From Sodalis sp. Ffu (lineage in GTDB: Bacteria; Pseudomonadota; Gammaproteobacteria; Enterobacterales; Enterobacteriaceae): 64,000 bases of DNA. Below the pieces are notes generated by a model. That model was not told where the DNA came from and ran no database searches. It saw nothing but the letters and a program-made list of their open reading frames with translations. The first letter of the stretch is position 1. Every line of letters begins with the position of its first letter. The stretch is taken from contig CP072944.1 of assembly GCA_024748595.1 (NCBI GenBank), positions 900,001 to 964,000 of the forward strand, read 5' to 3'. This document shows positions 43,874 to 55,298 of this stretch, in pieces. A program made the translations under genes and the position numbers.

Positions 43874-44959
43874 ATGGAGAGGATTACTGTAACGCTAGGG
43901 AAGCGCAGCTACCCGATTACTATCGCAGCCGGGTTATTCAATAATCCAGCAATTTTCTGGCCTTTGACGCGCGGTGACAATGCGATGATAGTGACCAACT
44001 ATAGTATCGCGCCGTTATATCTGCATGCGCTACACGAGCATCTGACCCAGGCAGGCATCACAACGGACCAAGTGATTTTGCCCGATGGCGAGCAATATAA
44101 ATCACTAACGGTGCTGAACAGAGTCTTCACCGCCTTACTGAAAAAATCCCATGGTCGAAACACCACGCTGATCGCCCTCGGCGGAGGCGTCATTGGTGAT
44201 CTAACCGGCTTTGCCGCCGCAAGCTATCAGCGTGGTGTACGTTTTATTCAGGTACCAACTACACTACTCTCTCAAGTTGATTCATCTGTCGGAGGCAAAA
44301 CCGCAGTAAACCATCAGCTCGGCAAAAACATGATCGGTGCTTTTTATCAACCATCCTCAGTGATTATCGATCTGGATTGTCTAAAAACACTACCGCGCCG
44401 AGAGCTTGCCTCAGGCCTAGCGGAAGTAATTAAGTACGGTATTATTCTTGATGCGACTTTCTTCGCATGGCTTGAAAGTAATTTGGATGCACTATTGGCA
44501 CTGGAACCCCAAGCACTAGCTTATTGTATCCGCCGATGCTGCGAGATAAAAGCCAATATAGTAGCGGCTGATGAACGAGAACAGGGCCTGCGAACGCTGC
44601 TCAATCTCGGACATACATATGGTCATGCCATTGAAACCCATTTGGGCTATGGCATCTGGCTGCACGGTGAAGCCGTTGCCGCCGGTATGATGATGGCAGT
44701 ACAAACCGCGCGCCGTCTCGGTCAGTTCAACGATGCTTACGCTGAACAAATTCGACAATTGCTACGGCGCGCTGACCTCCCAGTCAGTGGGCCAGTGGAG
44801 ATGGCACCTGAAGATTATATGCCACATATGATGCGCGATAAAAAAGTAATGTCCTATAAGCTACGCCTAGTACTGCCACTGGCACTCGGTAAAGCAGAAG
44901 TGCGCGACGACATAGCAAATGATATAGTAAAGGCATCCATTAAGGATTGCCAACCCTAA
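43874..44959 (+). CDS. aroB: 3-Dehydroquinate synthase
   Basis: Cyclises DAHP to 3-dehydroquinate, the second shikimate-pathway step, with NAD and a divalent metal. The 361 residues match the family length. The NAD-binding [19 protein letters not shown] and [19 protein letters not shown] are intact. Metal ligands are the Glu in [12 protein letters not shown] and the His residues in [13 protein letters not shown] and [11 protein letters not shown]. It lies 41 bp after aroK, so probably in one operon with it. Confidence 0.96.
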   Translation: MERITVTLGKRSYPITIAAGLFNNPAIFWPLTRGDNAMIVTNYSIAPLYLHALHEHLTQAGITTDQVILPDGEQYKSLTVLNRVFTALLKKSHGRNTTLIALGGGVIGDLTGFAAASYQRGVRFIQVPTTLLSQVDSSVGGKTAVNHQLGKNMIGAFYQPSSVIIDLDCLKTLPRRELASGLAEVIKYGIILDATFFAWLESNLDALLALEPQALAYCIRRCCEIKANIVAADEREQGLRTLLNLGHTYGHAIETHLGYGIWLHGEAVAAGMMMAVQTARRLGQFNDAYAEQIRQLLRRADLPVSGPVEMAPEDYMPHMMRDKKVMSYKLRLVLPLALGKAEVRDDIANDIVKASIKDCQP

Positions 44960-45073
44960 ATCAGTCAACAACGCGTCAACGGGGAGGAAGCAAGCAAGGT
45001 TTAATCGTAAAGCAATCCCTTCCTACGATCAATTATCGCCGAAAATATTTCTCCCCAGTCAGAGAGTGTTATA

Positions 45074-45829
45074 ATGGATAAATTCAAATCGGAAAACGAA
45101 CTGAGGCCCGATAGTAGCGATCATCATCTCCCCCGCCAGCGAAAAGGCACTATTGTGCCCAAAGTGCCAGTATCCAAACAGCATTTAATATTAGGCATTG
45201 GCATCTTAGTGCTATTGGTGATAAGCCTATGCTCCGTGCTAAAATCTCCGTCCGATTTTCCCAGGCTTTCACATGACAAGAGTCGTAATATCAATCTATC
45301 CGCCTCTTACGGCGACTCCTATAACAACGCGTCTCCTCGTGGCACGACAGTGCCATCCGAAGCTAACTGTACCAATAATGACGCTTTTTCACCGCAAAAA
45401 TTGCACTCACCTATCCCAACGAAAGTTTCTCCAATAACATCACCTAAAAACCAAAAACACGTGGAGCTCCCGAGCAATATAACCGATTCTCAATCCCAGC
45501 ATAGAGAAAAAATTAATAGTACCCCGCGAATGAACGACGAGGATCAAATCTTGATGCTGCAGACAGCGCCTGACCGTTACTATACTTTGCAATTAAGCAG
45601 CGCGTCGCAGCCGGAAACACTGAACGCCTACGCGCGCAAACAACAGTTAAGCCAGTACTGGGTTTATGAAACCCGCCGTGATGGGAAACCTTGGTATGTA
45701 TTGATCAACGGCGTTTATCCTTCTCTGTCACAGGCGAAAAACGCGATCACGCAGTTGCCCGCTGAAGTGCAGGTTAAAAAACCATGGGCCAAACAGCTAA
45801 AACAGGTGAAGAAAGATCAAAGTAAATAA
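45074..45829 (+). CDS. damX: Cell-division SPOR protein DamX, shortened
   Basis: Inner-membrane septal-ring protein that binds denuded peptidoglycan glycan strands. It has 251 residues against 428 in E. coli, yet both functional ends survive. A short cytoplasmic N-terminus (MDKFKSENELRPD) is followed by one transmembrane helix at about 37-57. A low-complexity Ser/Thr/Pro linker is much reduced. The C-terminal SPOR domain spans about residues 163-245 (YYTLQLSSAS to VYETRRDGKPWYVLINGVYPS). The shortening is in the disordered linker and cytoplasmic part, so function is plausible. Confidence 0.9.
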   Translation: MDKFKSENELRPDSSDHHLPRQRKGTIVPKVPVSKQHLILGIGILVLLVISLCSVLKSPSDFPRLSHDKSRNINLSASYGDSYNNASPRGTTVPSEANCTNNDAFSPQKLHSPIPTKVSPITSPKNQKHVELPSNITDSQSQHREKINSTPRMNDEDQILMLQTAPDRYYTLQLSSASQPETLNAYARKQQLSQYWVYETRRDGKPWYVLINGVYPSLSQAKNAITQLPAEVQVKKPWAKQLKQVKKDQSK

Positions 45830-45910
45830 TCGTTCGAAAATAGCGCTGTATCTTTATAATGGAAAACAAGATACAATTCGCGGTTCTAAAATGTGTGTAA
45901 ATACATAGAC

Positions 45911-46723
45911 ATGAAAAAAAACCGCGCATTTTTAAAATGGGCCGGTGGCAAATATCCGCTGATTGAGGATATTTGCCACCATTTACCAAAAGGGGATTGC
46001 TTGATCGAACCGTTTGTCGGCGCCGGGTCAGTGTTTCTTAATACCAACTACGATCGATATATCCTCGCAGATATCAACAACGATTTAATTAATCTGTACA
46101 ATACCGTTAAAGATTATACAGAGGATTTTATCCGTGATGCCCGTGGATTATTTGCCAATAACACCAGTACCCCACAAGTTTACTATCTATTGCGCAATGA
46201 ATTCAATCTTTGTACTGATTCCTACCGACGAGCAGTATTGTTTCTTTACCTCAATCGGCATTGCTATAACGGCCTATGCCGATATAACTCGAACGGCGAA
46301 TTTAACGTTCCCTTCGGCCGCTATAAAAATCCATATTTTCCAGAAATAGAACTCTATAAGTTTGCCGAAAAAGCCAATCAAGCGTTATTTCTGTGTGAGC
46401 ACTATCAACAGACACTGTCGAAGGCTAAACCAGGGTCGGTGGTATATTGCGACCCACCCTATGTGCCACTATCCACCACTGCAAACTTTACCGCTTACCA
46501 TACAAATAATTTTAACCTAACAGAACAACAAAACCTAGCTCTTCTGGCTTGCCAATTGGCCAAAGAAAGCCGGATACCAGTATTAATTTCCAATCATGAT
46601 ACCGCACTAACCCGCGAATGGTATGGTGAAGCCATGCTACATTATGTGACGGTACGACGCACCATCAGCTGCAATATTCTCCACCGTAGCAGCGTTAATG
46701 AACTGCTGGCGTTATACCTATAA
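45911..46723 (+). CDS. dam: DNA adenine methyltransferase Dam
   Basis: Methylates adenine N6 in GATC. The ATG at 45911 gives 270 residues aligning with E. coli Dam from its start (MKKNRAFLKWAGGKYPL); a GTG six codons upstream is unnecessary. The SAM-binding motif is FVGAGSVFLN, and the catalytic motif is DPPY at 181-184, the same numbering as E. coli. TANFTAYHT and VLISNHDTALTREWY are intact. The E. coli tail after ELLALY is nearly absent. Whether MutH or SeqA partners remain cannot be judged here. Confidence 0.95.
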   Translation: MKKNRAFLKWAGGKYPLIEDICHHLPKGDCLIEPFVGAGSVFLNTNYDRYILADINNDLINLYNTVKDYTEDFIRDARGLFANNTSTPQVYYLLRNEFNLCTDSYRRAVLFLYLNRHCYNGLCRYNSNGEFNVPFGRYKNPYFPEIELYKFAEKANQALFLCEHYQQTLSKAKPGSVVYCDPPYVPLSTTANFTAYHTNNFNLTEQQNLALLACQLAKESRIPVLISNHDTALTREWYGEAMLHYVTVRRTISCNILHRSSVNELLALYL

Positions 46724-46762
46724 GCATGCCATAAATATACCATAACTGACTGGAGACCATAA

Positions 46763-47446
46763 ATGAAACACTTTTTAATCGCCCCATCCATCCTATCGGC
46801 GGACTTCGCCCGCCTGGGGGAGGATACTGCCCGGGTTGTATCCGCCGGAGCGGACGTGATACATTTTGATGTCATGGATAATCATTACGTACCCAATCTG
46901 ACCATGGGACCGACAGTGCTAAAAGCACTGCGCAACTATGGCATTACTGCCCCTATCGATGTACATTTAATGGCAAAGCCAGTTGATCGCCTAATCCCGG
47001 ATTTTGCTGCCGCCGGGGCCAGTTATATCACCTTCCATACAGAAGCATCAGAACACGTTGATCGCTCACTGCAACTAATTAAAAAGTATGGTTGCAAAAC
47101 TGGGTTGGTATTTAACCCAGCCACACCACTTAGTTATCTAAATTATGTGATGGATAAACTCGATGTGATACTGTTGATGTCAGTTAACCCCGGTTTTAGC
47201 GGTCAATCTTTTCTTCCGATTACTCTGGATAAACTCCGACAGGCACGCAAATTAATAGACCAAACCGGGCATGATATCCGCCTAGAGGTAGATGGCGGTG
47301 TCAAAGTGGAGAACATTAGCACTATCGCTGCAGCCGGCGCAGATATGTTTGTTGTCGGCTCAGCGATTTTCAGTCAACCTGGCTACAAAGCAGTGATCAA
47401 CGCCATGCGCCACGAGTTGGCTGAAAGCAAGCAAGGCGATCGTTGA
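46763..47446 (+). CDS. rpe: Ribulose-phosphate 3-epimerase
   Basis: Interconverts ribulose 5-phosphate and xylulose 5-phosphate in the pentose phosphate pathway. It has 227 residues with a TIM barrel. The metal/catalytic stretches [24 protein letters not shown] and LEVDGGV are intact, as are FHTEASEH and [15 protein letters not shown] lies just before the ATG. In E. coli gph follows in overlap; here gph is a relic. Confidence 0.96.
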   Translation: MKHFLIAPSILSADFARLGEDTARVVSAGADVIHFDVMDNHYVPNLTMGPTVLKALRNYGITAPIDVHLMAKPVDRLIPDFAAAGASYITFHTEASEHVDRSLQLIKKYGCKTGLVFNPATPLSYLNYVMDKLDVILLMSVNPGFSGQSFLPITLDKLRQARKLIDQTGHDIRLEVDGGVKVENISTIAAAGADMFVVGSAIFSQPGYKAVINAMRHELAESKQGDR

Positions 47447-47964
47447 TAAATCGATCTTTAACTGCATCTCGTTTTATATTGCACCCCGATCGGATAACAG
47501 CCTGGGCTAACCTCTATCCTCAAGCTAGAGAACCAAGACATGCTGCCAAACAAATAAGGGCGATTGGACAGATATCAAGACACATGATAATCTACTATGT
47601 AGAACAGTACGAGCTCCACCACACTATGCATAACACCACCTCATTATGACGGATATTTGAAATAGGCAGATAGCCGTGATCATCACAGTTAACACAGCTG
47701 CTGGCCTCGACGAATATTAATCGCACTTTAGGTTAATTACCCCGATGATAACAAGGTGGCATACGAACCCAAACTAACTAAAAGCTCTCTATTTAATTAT
47801 TAAGTAACCTGTAATTATTGGCCTACTAACTAACCTTTATTCATCGACTGATTATCACAATGCTATTCTCCAACATCCAAAGTCACCGCTTGCCCCAGCA
47901 TTGTCATGAATGGCTATAACATAGGTGACGCGATCACCCTGAATCAAGCCAGTACTATATCCTA
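47447..47964 (+). pseudogene. gph: gph (phosphoglycolate phosphatase) relic
   Basis: It lies between rpe and trpS, as in E. coli. From 47879 the plus strand reads KVTACPSIVMNGYNIGDAIT, then LNQASTIS before a TAA at 47962. This matches [21 protein letters not shown], then LSQPDVIY in Gph. FSNIQ just before it, in another frame, fits SRNDIQ. The first two thirds are mostly deleted or unreadable; the total slot is 518 bp instead of about 760. The HAD catalytic motifs are gone. Confidence 0.8.
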
Positions 47965-48003
47965 AGTTAAGATGTCACCTTTTAACTAATCAGGAAACGA
48001 AAA

Positions 48004-49014
48004 ATGAATAAACCCATCGTATTCAGCGGCGCACAGCCATCAGGGAAACTGACTATTGGTAACTATATAGGTGCACTGCGTCAATGGGTAAGCATGCAAG
48101 ATGATTATCAATGTATTTATTGTATCGTCGATCTGCACGCAATTACTGCTCGTCAGGACGCACAGCAGCTACGTAAAGCATCGATGGAAATGCTAGCACT
48201 GTATCTAGCCTGCGGTATCGATCCGACCAAAAGCACGGTATTTATTCAGTCGCATGTACCAGAGCACAGCCAGTTAAGCTGGTTACTGAATTGCTACACT
48301 TACTTCGGCGAACTAAGCCGCATGACCCAGTTCAAGGGTAAATCAGCTCGATATGCGAAAAATATCAATGTCGGGCTGTTTGACTATCCAGTATTGATGG
48401 CAGCAGACATTCTACTTTACCAGACTAATCAGGTGCCAGTAGGAGAAGATCAAAAACAACATCTGGAACTAAGCCGCGATATTGCTAAACGTTTCAACGC
48501 ACTGCACGGTGAAATTTTTATCGTACCAAAGCCGTTTATTCCCAAATCCGGCGCACGCATCATGTCGCTCTTAGACCTAAGCAAAAAAATGTCAAAATCC
48601 GATGATAACCGCAATAACGTAATTACCTTGCTAGAAGATCCTAAATCGGTGATGAAAAAATTTAAACGCGCTGTAACCGATTCCGATGAGCCACCGGTAG
48701 TCCGCTATGATCCGGTCAATAAACGCGGCGTCTCCAATCTGCTGGATATCCTATCCGGTATTAGCTGTACACCTGTGGCACAGTTAGAGCAAGAGTTCGA
48801 AGGAAAAATGTATAGCCAACTAAAAATTGCAGTAGCAGAAACCGTATCATCAATGCTAACAACCCTACAAGCGCGTTACCATGCCCTGCGCGCTGACGAA
48901 ATCTATCTAAATCAAGTACTATGCAAAGGGGCAGAAAAAGCTCGCGCCCAAGCCAGCGTTACCTTGGCTAAGGTGTATGAAGCGGTAGGTTTAGTTACCA
49001 AACGACTTTATTAA
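48004..49014 (+). CDS. trpS: Tryptophanyl-tRNA synthetase with an IS-derived C-terminus
   Basis: Class I synthetase charging tRNA-Trp. It has 336 residues against 334 in E. coli. The ATP motifs are intact: the HIGH equivalent in [15 protein letters not shown] and KMSKSDDN near residue 195. [15 protein letters not shown] and [17 protein letters not shown] are normal. AGGAAACG precedes the ATG. The last codons, CGA CTT TAT TAA, fall inside the terminal repeat of an IS903-like relic that starts at 49004. The final residues and the stop therefore come from the insertion. Confidence 0.95.
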   Translation: MNKPIVFSGAQPSGKLTIGNYIGALRQWVSMQDDYQCIYCIVDLHAITARQDAQQLRKASMEMLALYLACGIDPTKSTVFIQSHVPEHSQLSWLLNCYTYFGELSRMTQFKGKSARYAKNINVGLFDYPVLMAADILLYQTNQVPVGEDQKQHLELSRDIAKRFNALHGEIFIVPKPFIPKSGARIMSLLDLSKKMSKSDDNRNNVITLLEDPKSVMKKFKRAVTDSDEPPVVRYDPVNKRGVSNLLDILSGISCTPVAQLEQEFEGKMYSQLKIAVAETVSSMLTTLQARYHALRADEIYLNQVLCKGAEKARAQASVTLAKVYEAVGLVTKRLY

Positions 49015-49350
49015 ATAAATTTGATTTCATTTTATAATGACAGAAAAATTACTAATGTTTCTAAAAAAGCTCTTTTTATAGCAAAACCAAAGCTTAAAAT
49101 TACTAATTCAGAAAACTATCAAACACCTTCATCAAACACAGATCATTCATGATACTTCAACCGTTTAGTATGACTAAAATAAAACTACTTAAAAACACAG
49201 GATAATACGATACAAAATTTTACAAACTTCATTTTTTAGTTAATGAATTAAATATTCATCTGGCTCGCTTATATGATTAGTAAATGGACCTGAAACATTA
49301 ATATCATGATAAAAGACATAATGCTATCGCAATCAATCTTTAACAAAGCT
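49004..49350 (+). mobile_element. IS903-like relic abutting trpS
   Basis: It begins gactttattaaataaatttg, overlapping the last 11 bases of trpS. It continues with tctaaaaaagctctttttat, cttcatcaaacacagatcat and acaaaattttacaaacttca, the same ordered words as the copies at 25203 and 7070. The right boundary is approximate. It lies where trpS and the ribosomal block have been joined; in E. coli these are separated by many genes. Confidence 0.68.
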
Positions 49351-50371
49351 ATAATTTAGAAAATATAACCATGTCACTAATAAAACCATATGCAATTGAC
49401 TGCTGGCATTACCAGTTTATAATGCCAAGATATTATAAAAGGGAAACCATGATCATGTGAGTGCACCAAATAAAATAATTCTGCTAGGGCTTCATATCAC
49501 CATGTAAGTGGCTTACACAAAATAAGGTTTAATAAGACAAAGTTCGAGCGACAGCTAAACTTAATAACCGATCCTGCGAACAAAATGTTTATAGTATAAA
49601 GCGTTTTCACTTGCTTATTTTAATTATACGCCCAAGCTGCCTGGCTTTCGTTCGTTTATAATCCCAATTATGATACCGTCATAATAACCAGGAGGCACAC
49701 TTATAGAAGTCATTAATTTGTGGCAATATTCTTACGAAATATAATCGGCGAGCTGATAAATCACACATTAAAATTATTTTTACAATATATAATGCTCTAC
49801 TTTTGAGAAGCAAATCAAAGCATTATAGTACAACATATACTCATTCCAAAGCTTGTTCAATACCTTTAAGTAGGTTTAAATTTAAACCAGTTATTTCTGT
49901 GCATGACCAATATGTTTCACCATGACGCACCGGCCAATTACCTACAACGGTAACACGTTACAAAATCAGGACTTCAACGAATTCTAATTGATAACTTAAA
50001 AACAACGAAAATAACACTTTTGTCTGAACCACCACCGCCTTGATCACGATCCAACCAACAACCCTTTTGCCATTAAACAACAAACAATAGACGTTAGCGT
50101 TTGATATTACAAACTATAATTTAAATAATATTAGAATACCTCAAATTACATTTATAAAACTTTGGAGTGCTCGCGCGCACCATGTTAAATAAAAATTTAT
50201 TTACACCAACTAGCAGTTGGATTATCTTTTTATCAAAATGTAAGACCTTTGGTAAGGTATACAATAACATCAATCAACTCACGAATAAAACGGCCATTCG
50301 ATATATTTCGCTTGACTAGATTTTTACAAACTTGCGCAGTAACAGATTACCCTGCCCCTACACTTCCGCAG
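49351..50371. other. Decayed stretch downstream of rplQ
   Basis: About 1 kb, gene-free. In E. coli zntR, yhdN, arfA and mscL lie beyond rplQ, but none could be read. I see no clear hairpin-plus-T-run terminator after the rplQ stop. Confidence 0.5.
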
Positions 50372-50752
<381 letters not shown>

Positions 50753-50784
50753 TTACTCTGTAAAACTTAAACTTAACGATCAGA

Positions 50785-51774
50785 TTATTCATCAGCAATA
50801 CTTGCCGGCGGCCAATTCTCAAGGCGCATACCTAAAGATAACCCACGAGAAGCCAATATATCTTTAATCTCAGTAAGAGATTTTTTACCCAAGTTTGGGG
50901 TCTTCAACAACTCAACTTCTGTACGCTGTACCAGATCACCGATGTAGTGAATAGATTCTGCTTTGAGACAGTTAGCAGAGCGGACAGTCAATTCTAAATC
51001 GTCAACTGGGCGCAAGAGGATTGGATCGAATTCTGGTTTCTCTTCTTTTACTTCTGGCTGACACACATCGCGCAAATCAACAAAAGCTTCAAGTTGTTCA
51101 ACCAAAATAGTTGCCGCACGTCGAATTGCATCTTCAGGATCGATAGTGCCATTAGTTTCCATTTCAATGACTAACTTATCCAAATCAGTACGCTGCTCAA
51201 CGCGTGCAGCTTCCACATTGTAGGCGATACGCTCTACAGGGCTATAGCATGCATCGACCAGCAAACGACCAATCGGGCGATCATCTTCCTCCAAACGAAT
51301 TCGGGCAGAAGCTGGGACATAGCCACGCCCCCGCTGCACTTTGATACGCATATTGATCGATGCGCTTTCATCGGTCAAATGACATAGGACATGTTGCGGC
51401 TGGACGATTTCGACATCTCCATCATAAATAATATCGGCTGCAGTTACAGGGCCAATGCCAGATTTATTCAAGGTTAAGATAACGTCATCCTGACCCTGAA
51501 CTCTCACAGCCAGTGCTTTCAGGTTGAGCAAAATTTCCAGGATGTCTTCCTGTACACCTTCTTTGGTGCTATACTCATGCAGTACACCATCAATCTCAAC
51601 TTCGGTCACAGCGCAACCCGGCATCGATGAAAGCAAAATACGGCGCAGTGCATTACCCAAAGTATGTCCAAAACCACGCTCTAAAGGCTCCAGGGTTACC
51701 TTGGCGTGTGTGGAACTGACTTGCTCGATATCCACCAAACGTGGTTTTAAAAATTCTGTTACAGAGCCCTGCAT
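50785..51774 (-). CDS. rpoA: RNA polymerase alpha subunit
   Basis: Assembles the polymerase core through its N-terminal domain and contacts UP elements and activators through its C-terminal domain. It has 329 residues, identical to the E. coli length. Residues 1-235 carry [20 protein letters not shown], and after a linker the C-terminal domain carries [20 protein letters not shown] and [14 protein letters not shown]. The activator and UP-element surface is therefore kept, although the nearby OmpR-type regulator is lost. Confidence 0.97.
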   Translation of the reverse strand: MQGSVTEFLKPRLVDIEQVSSTHAKVTLEPLERGFGHTLGNALRRILLSSMPGCAVTEVEIDGVLHEYSTKEGVQEDILEILLNLKALAVRVQGQDDVILTLNKSGIGPVTAADIIYDGDVEIVQPQHVLCHLTDESASINMRIKVQRGRGYVPASARIRLEEDDRPIGRLLVDACYSPVERIAYNVEAARVEQRTDLDKLVIEMETNGTIDPEDAIRRAATILVEQLEAFVDLRDVCQPEVKEEKPEFDPILLRPVDDLELTVRSANCLKAESIHYIGDLVQRTEVELLKTPNLGKKSLTEIKDILASRGLSLGMRLENWPPASIADE

Positions 51775-51802
51775 TATATCCTATCTCCATTGGTACTAAG
51801 CT

Positions 51803-52423
51803 TTACTTCGAGTAAAGCTCGACGATCAAATGTTCATTAATGTCCGCAGAGAGATCTGTACGTTCTGGAATACATTTGAACACCCCTTCCATCTTAGCAG
51901 CATCGACTTCTAACCAGGTTGATTTTTCACGCTGCTCAGCCAATTCCAATGATGCACGAATACGCGATTGCTTCTTCGCTTTCTCACCGATGCTAACAAT
52001 GTCGTTAGGACCAACTTGGTAGGAAGCGATGTTGACAAAGCGACCATTCACCATGATCGCTTTGTGGCTAACCAATTGCCGTGATTCAGCTCGGGTAGCC
52101 CCAAAACCCATACGATAAACAACGTTATCCAACCGAGCTTCCAACAACTGCAATAAGTGTTCACCGGTATTGCCTTTAAGGCGTGCTGCTTCTTTGTAAT
52201 AATTGCGAAATTGACGTTCCAGCACGCCATAAATACGACGAACCTTTTGTTTTTCCCGCAACTGTACACCGTAATCAGACAGACGAGGCCTACGCGCTCC
52301 ATGTTGACCAGGAGGTTGCTCAATTTTACACTTGGAGTCAATTGTACGAACACCAGACTTTAGGAAAAGATCTGTACCCTCACGACGGCTCAACTTGAGC
52401 TTAGGATCCAAATATTTTGCCAT
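51803..52423 (-). CDS. rpsD: 30S ribosomal protein S4
   Basis: Primary 16S rRNA binder and, in enterobacteria, repressor of the alpha operon through a pseudoknot before rpsM. The ATG at 52421-52423, preceded by GGAG, gives 206 residues ([19 protein letters not shown]); the ATG at 52444 adds seven unrelated residues. The S4 RNA-binding domain lies near 94-155 ([20 protein letters not shown]). Confidence 0.97.
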   Translation of the reverse strand: MAKYLDPKLKLSRREGTDLFLKSGVRTIDSKCKIEQPPGQHGARRPRLSDYGVQLREKQKVRRIYGVLERQFRNYYKEAARLKGNTGEHLLQLLEARLDNVVYRMGFGATRAESRQLVSHKAIMVNGRFVNIASYQVGPNDIVSIGEKAKKQSRIRASLELAEQREKSTWLEVDAAKMEGVFKCIPERTDLSADINEHLIVELYSK

Positions 52424-52453
52424 TTTCTTTCTCCAACTAACCAAAGAGCGGCA

Positions 52454-52846
<393 letters not shown>

Positions 52847-52859
52847 TTATTCATCCTGA

Positions 52860-53216
52860 TTATTTCTTAATCGGCTTTCGCGGACCCTTACGGGTACGTG
52901 CATTGGTTTTAGTACGCTGGCCGCGAACCGGAAGACCGCGACGATGACGCAAACCACGATAGGTAACCAGATCCATCAAACGTTTGATATTCAGAGTTAC
53001 TTCACGACGCAGATCACCTTCAACAACAAACTTGGCGACTGCATCACGTAACGCGTCAATCTGCTCTTCAGATAGCTCACTGATCTTAACATTTTCAGCA
53101 ATACTTGTAACTGCGCAGATAGACTGCGAGCGGGTTTTGCCGATACCGTAAATTGATGTTAACGCAATAACGGTGTGTTTATGATCAGGAATATTAATGC
53201 CTGCTATACGGGCCAC
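52860..53216 (-). CDS. rpsM: 30S ribosomal protein S13
   Basis: Head protein contacting the P-site tRNA and forming the B1 bridges. It has 118 residues. It begins with GTG (GTG GCC CGT), preceded by AGGAG, in line with the GTG start I recall for E. coli rpsM. First gene of the alpha operon. The leader before it is where the S4-binding pseudoknot would be expected, but I cannot fold it reliably by eye. The end reads [12 protein letters not shown]. Confidence 0.97.
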   Translation of the reverse strand: MARIAGINIPDHKHTVIALTSIYGIGKTRSQSICAVTSIAENVKISELSEEQIDALRDAVAKFVVEGDLRREVTLNIKRLMDLVTYRGLRHRRGLPVRGQRTKTNARTRKGPRKPIKK

Positions 53217-53370
53217 TATGCACTCCTAAAAATTTAAAAATTTTAACTGCAACACTGTTCTGAAAAGCCCGTTTTTAAGATACTCAAACAATGTTGCTGC
53301 AACATACAAAAGATTGGCTGGCTAATCTAGCCAGCTCATCCCAACTTTGCAAGAAAAAAATGCCAAAAAA
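53217..53370. other. rpmJ-rpsM leader
   Basis: A 154-bp spacer between the end of the spc operon (rpmJ) and the alpha operon. It should contain the alpha-operon leader recognised by S4. No confident promoter boxes were seen. Confidence 0.4.
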
Positions 53371-53487
53371 TTACCCTTGGCGTTGTTTATGTTTAGGCTC
53401 AGTGTTACAAATAACACGAACAACACCGTTACGCTTAACGATCTTACAATTACGACACAATTTCTTAACGGAAGCTCGAACTTTCAT
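53371..53487 (-). CDS. rpmJ: 50S ribosomal protein L36
   Basis: 38-residue protein beginning [20 protein letters not shown] and ending HKQRQG. The zinc-binding pattern (CRNC, later Cys27 and His33) is intact. It lies between secY and rpsM, as in E. coli. Confidence 0.96.
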   Translation of the reverse strand: MKVRASVKKLCRNCKIVKRNGVVRVICNTEPKHKQRQG

Positions 53488-53520
53488 TTTTACTCTCCGT
53501 AACTTCTTAAGCTTCCTAGA

Positions 53521-54852
53521 TTAGCGGTTATAACCTTTCAAGTTTGCTTTTTTTAATGCGGATTCGTATTGACTCGACATTATCATAGTCTGAACTTGAG
53601 CCATAAAGTCCATGATCACTACAACAACGATTAATAAAGACGTACCCCCAAAATAAAAGGGAACTTTCATTGCTTCACGCATAAACTCTGGGATTAAGCA
53701 AATAAAGGTAATGTACATGGCACCAACAAAGGTCAGACGTGTCATCACTTTATCAATATATTTTGCTGTTTGCTCTCCCGGACGAATACCTGGAATAAAT
53801 GCACCGGATTTTTTTAAATTATCAGCTGTCTCGCGTGGGTTGAAAATCAATGCCGTATAAAAGAAACAGAAGAATATAATTGCAGCCGCATAGAGTAACA
53901 CATAAAGAGGTTGACCAGGTTGCAAATAAAACGAAATTGCTGTCAGCCAGTCCCAACCTGTACCACCTCCAAACCAAGATGCGATAGTTGCCGGAAACAA
54001 AATAAAACTGGAAGCAAAAATTGCCGGTATAACCCCAGCCATATTAACTTTTAAAGGTAAATGTGTGCTCTGGGATGCATATACGCGACGTCCCTGTTGA
54101 CGCTTGGCATAGTTAACAATGATACGACGTTGACCACGTTCTACGAATACTACAAAAAATGTCACTCCAAACACTAGCATTGCAACCAATAGCAATAGGA
54201 GGAAGTGTAGTTCTCCTTGTCGAGCTTGCTCTATAGTATGGCCAATCGCAGACGGTAGGCAGGCTACGATACCCGAAAAAATAATGATCGAGATACCATT
54301 GCCAATACCCCGCTCAGTAATCTGCTCACCCAGCCACATCAAAAACATGGTTCCACATACCAAGCTCACTACCGCGATAAAGTAAAACGAAAAACCTGGA
54401 TTAATCACCAAACCCTGCATACCAGGCATATTCGGCAAACCAGTAGCAATACCTATCGACTGCAATATCCCCAATACCAATGTACCATAACGAGTGTACT
54501 GACTGATTTTACGTCGACCAGCCTCACCCTCTTTTTTGATCTCAGCTAAAGACGGCTGAACTACCATCAGCAACTGAATGATGATCGATGCCGAAATATA
54601 CGGCATAATCCCCAAAGCAAAGATAGAAGCACGGCTGAGGGCACCACCAGAAAACATGTTAAACATTTCAATAATAGTGCCTCGTTGCTGTTCAAACAAT
54701 TTCGCAAGCACAGTGGCATCAATACCAGGAATTGGAATAAAAGAACCGATACGGAAGATAATCAGCGCCCCGATAACAAACAAAATCCTGCGTTTCAGTT
54801 CACCATGTCCACCTTTCATACCTTTAAAATCTAATCCTGGTTGTTTAGACAT
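53521..54852 (-). CDS. secY: Preprotein translocase subunit SecY
   Basis: Channel-forming subunit of SecYEG. The ATG at 54850-54852 gives 443 residues, the E. coli length ([20 protein letters not shown]); an upstream start at 54897 overlaps rplO. Ten transmembrane helices are recognisable. The plug region follows TM1, and the cytoplasmic loops [20 protein letters not shown] and [20 protein letters not shown] (SecA/ribosome contacts) are intact. The ribosome binding site GAGG lies within the end of rplO, giving coupling. Confidence 0.97.
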   Translation of the reverse strand: MSKQPGLDFKGMKGGHGELKRRILFVIGALIIFRIGSFIPIPGIDATVLAKLFEQQRGTIIEMFNMFSGGALSRASIFALGIMPYISASIIIQLLMVVQPSLAEIKKEGEAGRRKISQYTRYGTLVLGILQSIGIATGLPNMPGMQGLVINPGFSFYFIAVVSLVCGTMFLMWLGEQITERGIGNGISIIIFSGIVACLPSAIGHTIEQARQGELHFLLLLLVAMLVFGVTFFVVFVERGQRRIIVNYAKRQQGRRVYASQSTHLPLKVNMAGVIPAIFASSFILFPATIASWFGGGTGWDWLTAISFYLQPGQPLYVLLYAAAIIFFCFFYTALIFNPRETADNLKKSGAFIPGIRPGEQTAKYIDKVMTRLTFVGAMYITFICLIPEFMREAMKVPFYFGGTSLLIVVVVIMDFMAQVQTMIMSSQYESALKKANLKGYNR

Positions 54853-54859
54853 CTGATAC

Positions 54860-55294
54860 TTATTCCTCAATTTTACTACCAGAAGCTTCGAGGGCAAACC
54901 GCGCGCCTTTGCTCACACGCAGGCCACGCACGATAACCGCGCTCTTAACTTCTCCAGATAACATAATTTTGACGAACTTAATATGGCTGCCAACAATGTT
55001 AGCCGCTTTCAAAGCGTTTAAATCTACCAATTCACCTTCAACATGCGCCAAATCAGACAAGCGGATTTCCGATGTGACCATAGATTTACGCGACGTAAAA
55101 CCGAATTTCGGCAAACGCCGATACAGAGGCATCTGGCCTCCTTCAAACCCACGACGTACACCACCGCCAGAGCGAGATTTTTGACCTTTGTGACCACGAC
55201 CGCCAGTTTTACCCAGACCAGAACCAATACCGCGACCTAGACGCTTAGAGGCATGTTTAGAACCCTTAGCTGGAGACAGAGTATTTAAAAACAT
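54860..55294 (-). CDS. rplO: 50S ribosomal protein L15
   Basis: Late-assembling large-subunit protein. It has 144 residues, as in E. coli. The Gly/Arg-rich N-terminal extension ([20 protein letters not shown]) and [18 protein letters not shown] are conserved. It lies five bases after the rpmD stop in the spc operon. Confidence 0.97.
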   Translation of the reverse strand: MFLNTLSPAKGSKHASKRLGRGIGSGLGKTGGRGHKGQKSRSGGGVRRGFEGGQMPLYRRLPKFGFTSRKSMVTSEIRLSDLAHVEGELVDLNALKAANIVGSHIKFVKIMLSGEVKSAVIVRGLRVSKGARFALEASGSKIEE

Positions 55295-55298
55295 CCTT

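Noticed and set aside
45893-45910. Upstream GTG start of Dam
   Set aside because: The ATG at 45911 aligns exactly with the E. coli N-terminus; the extra six residues have no counterpart.
47443-47649. 68-codon frame overlapping the end of rpe as a new gene
   Set aside because: It occupies the gph relic slot, has no recognisable domain, and its start overlaps the rpe stop as the old gph start would have done.
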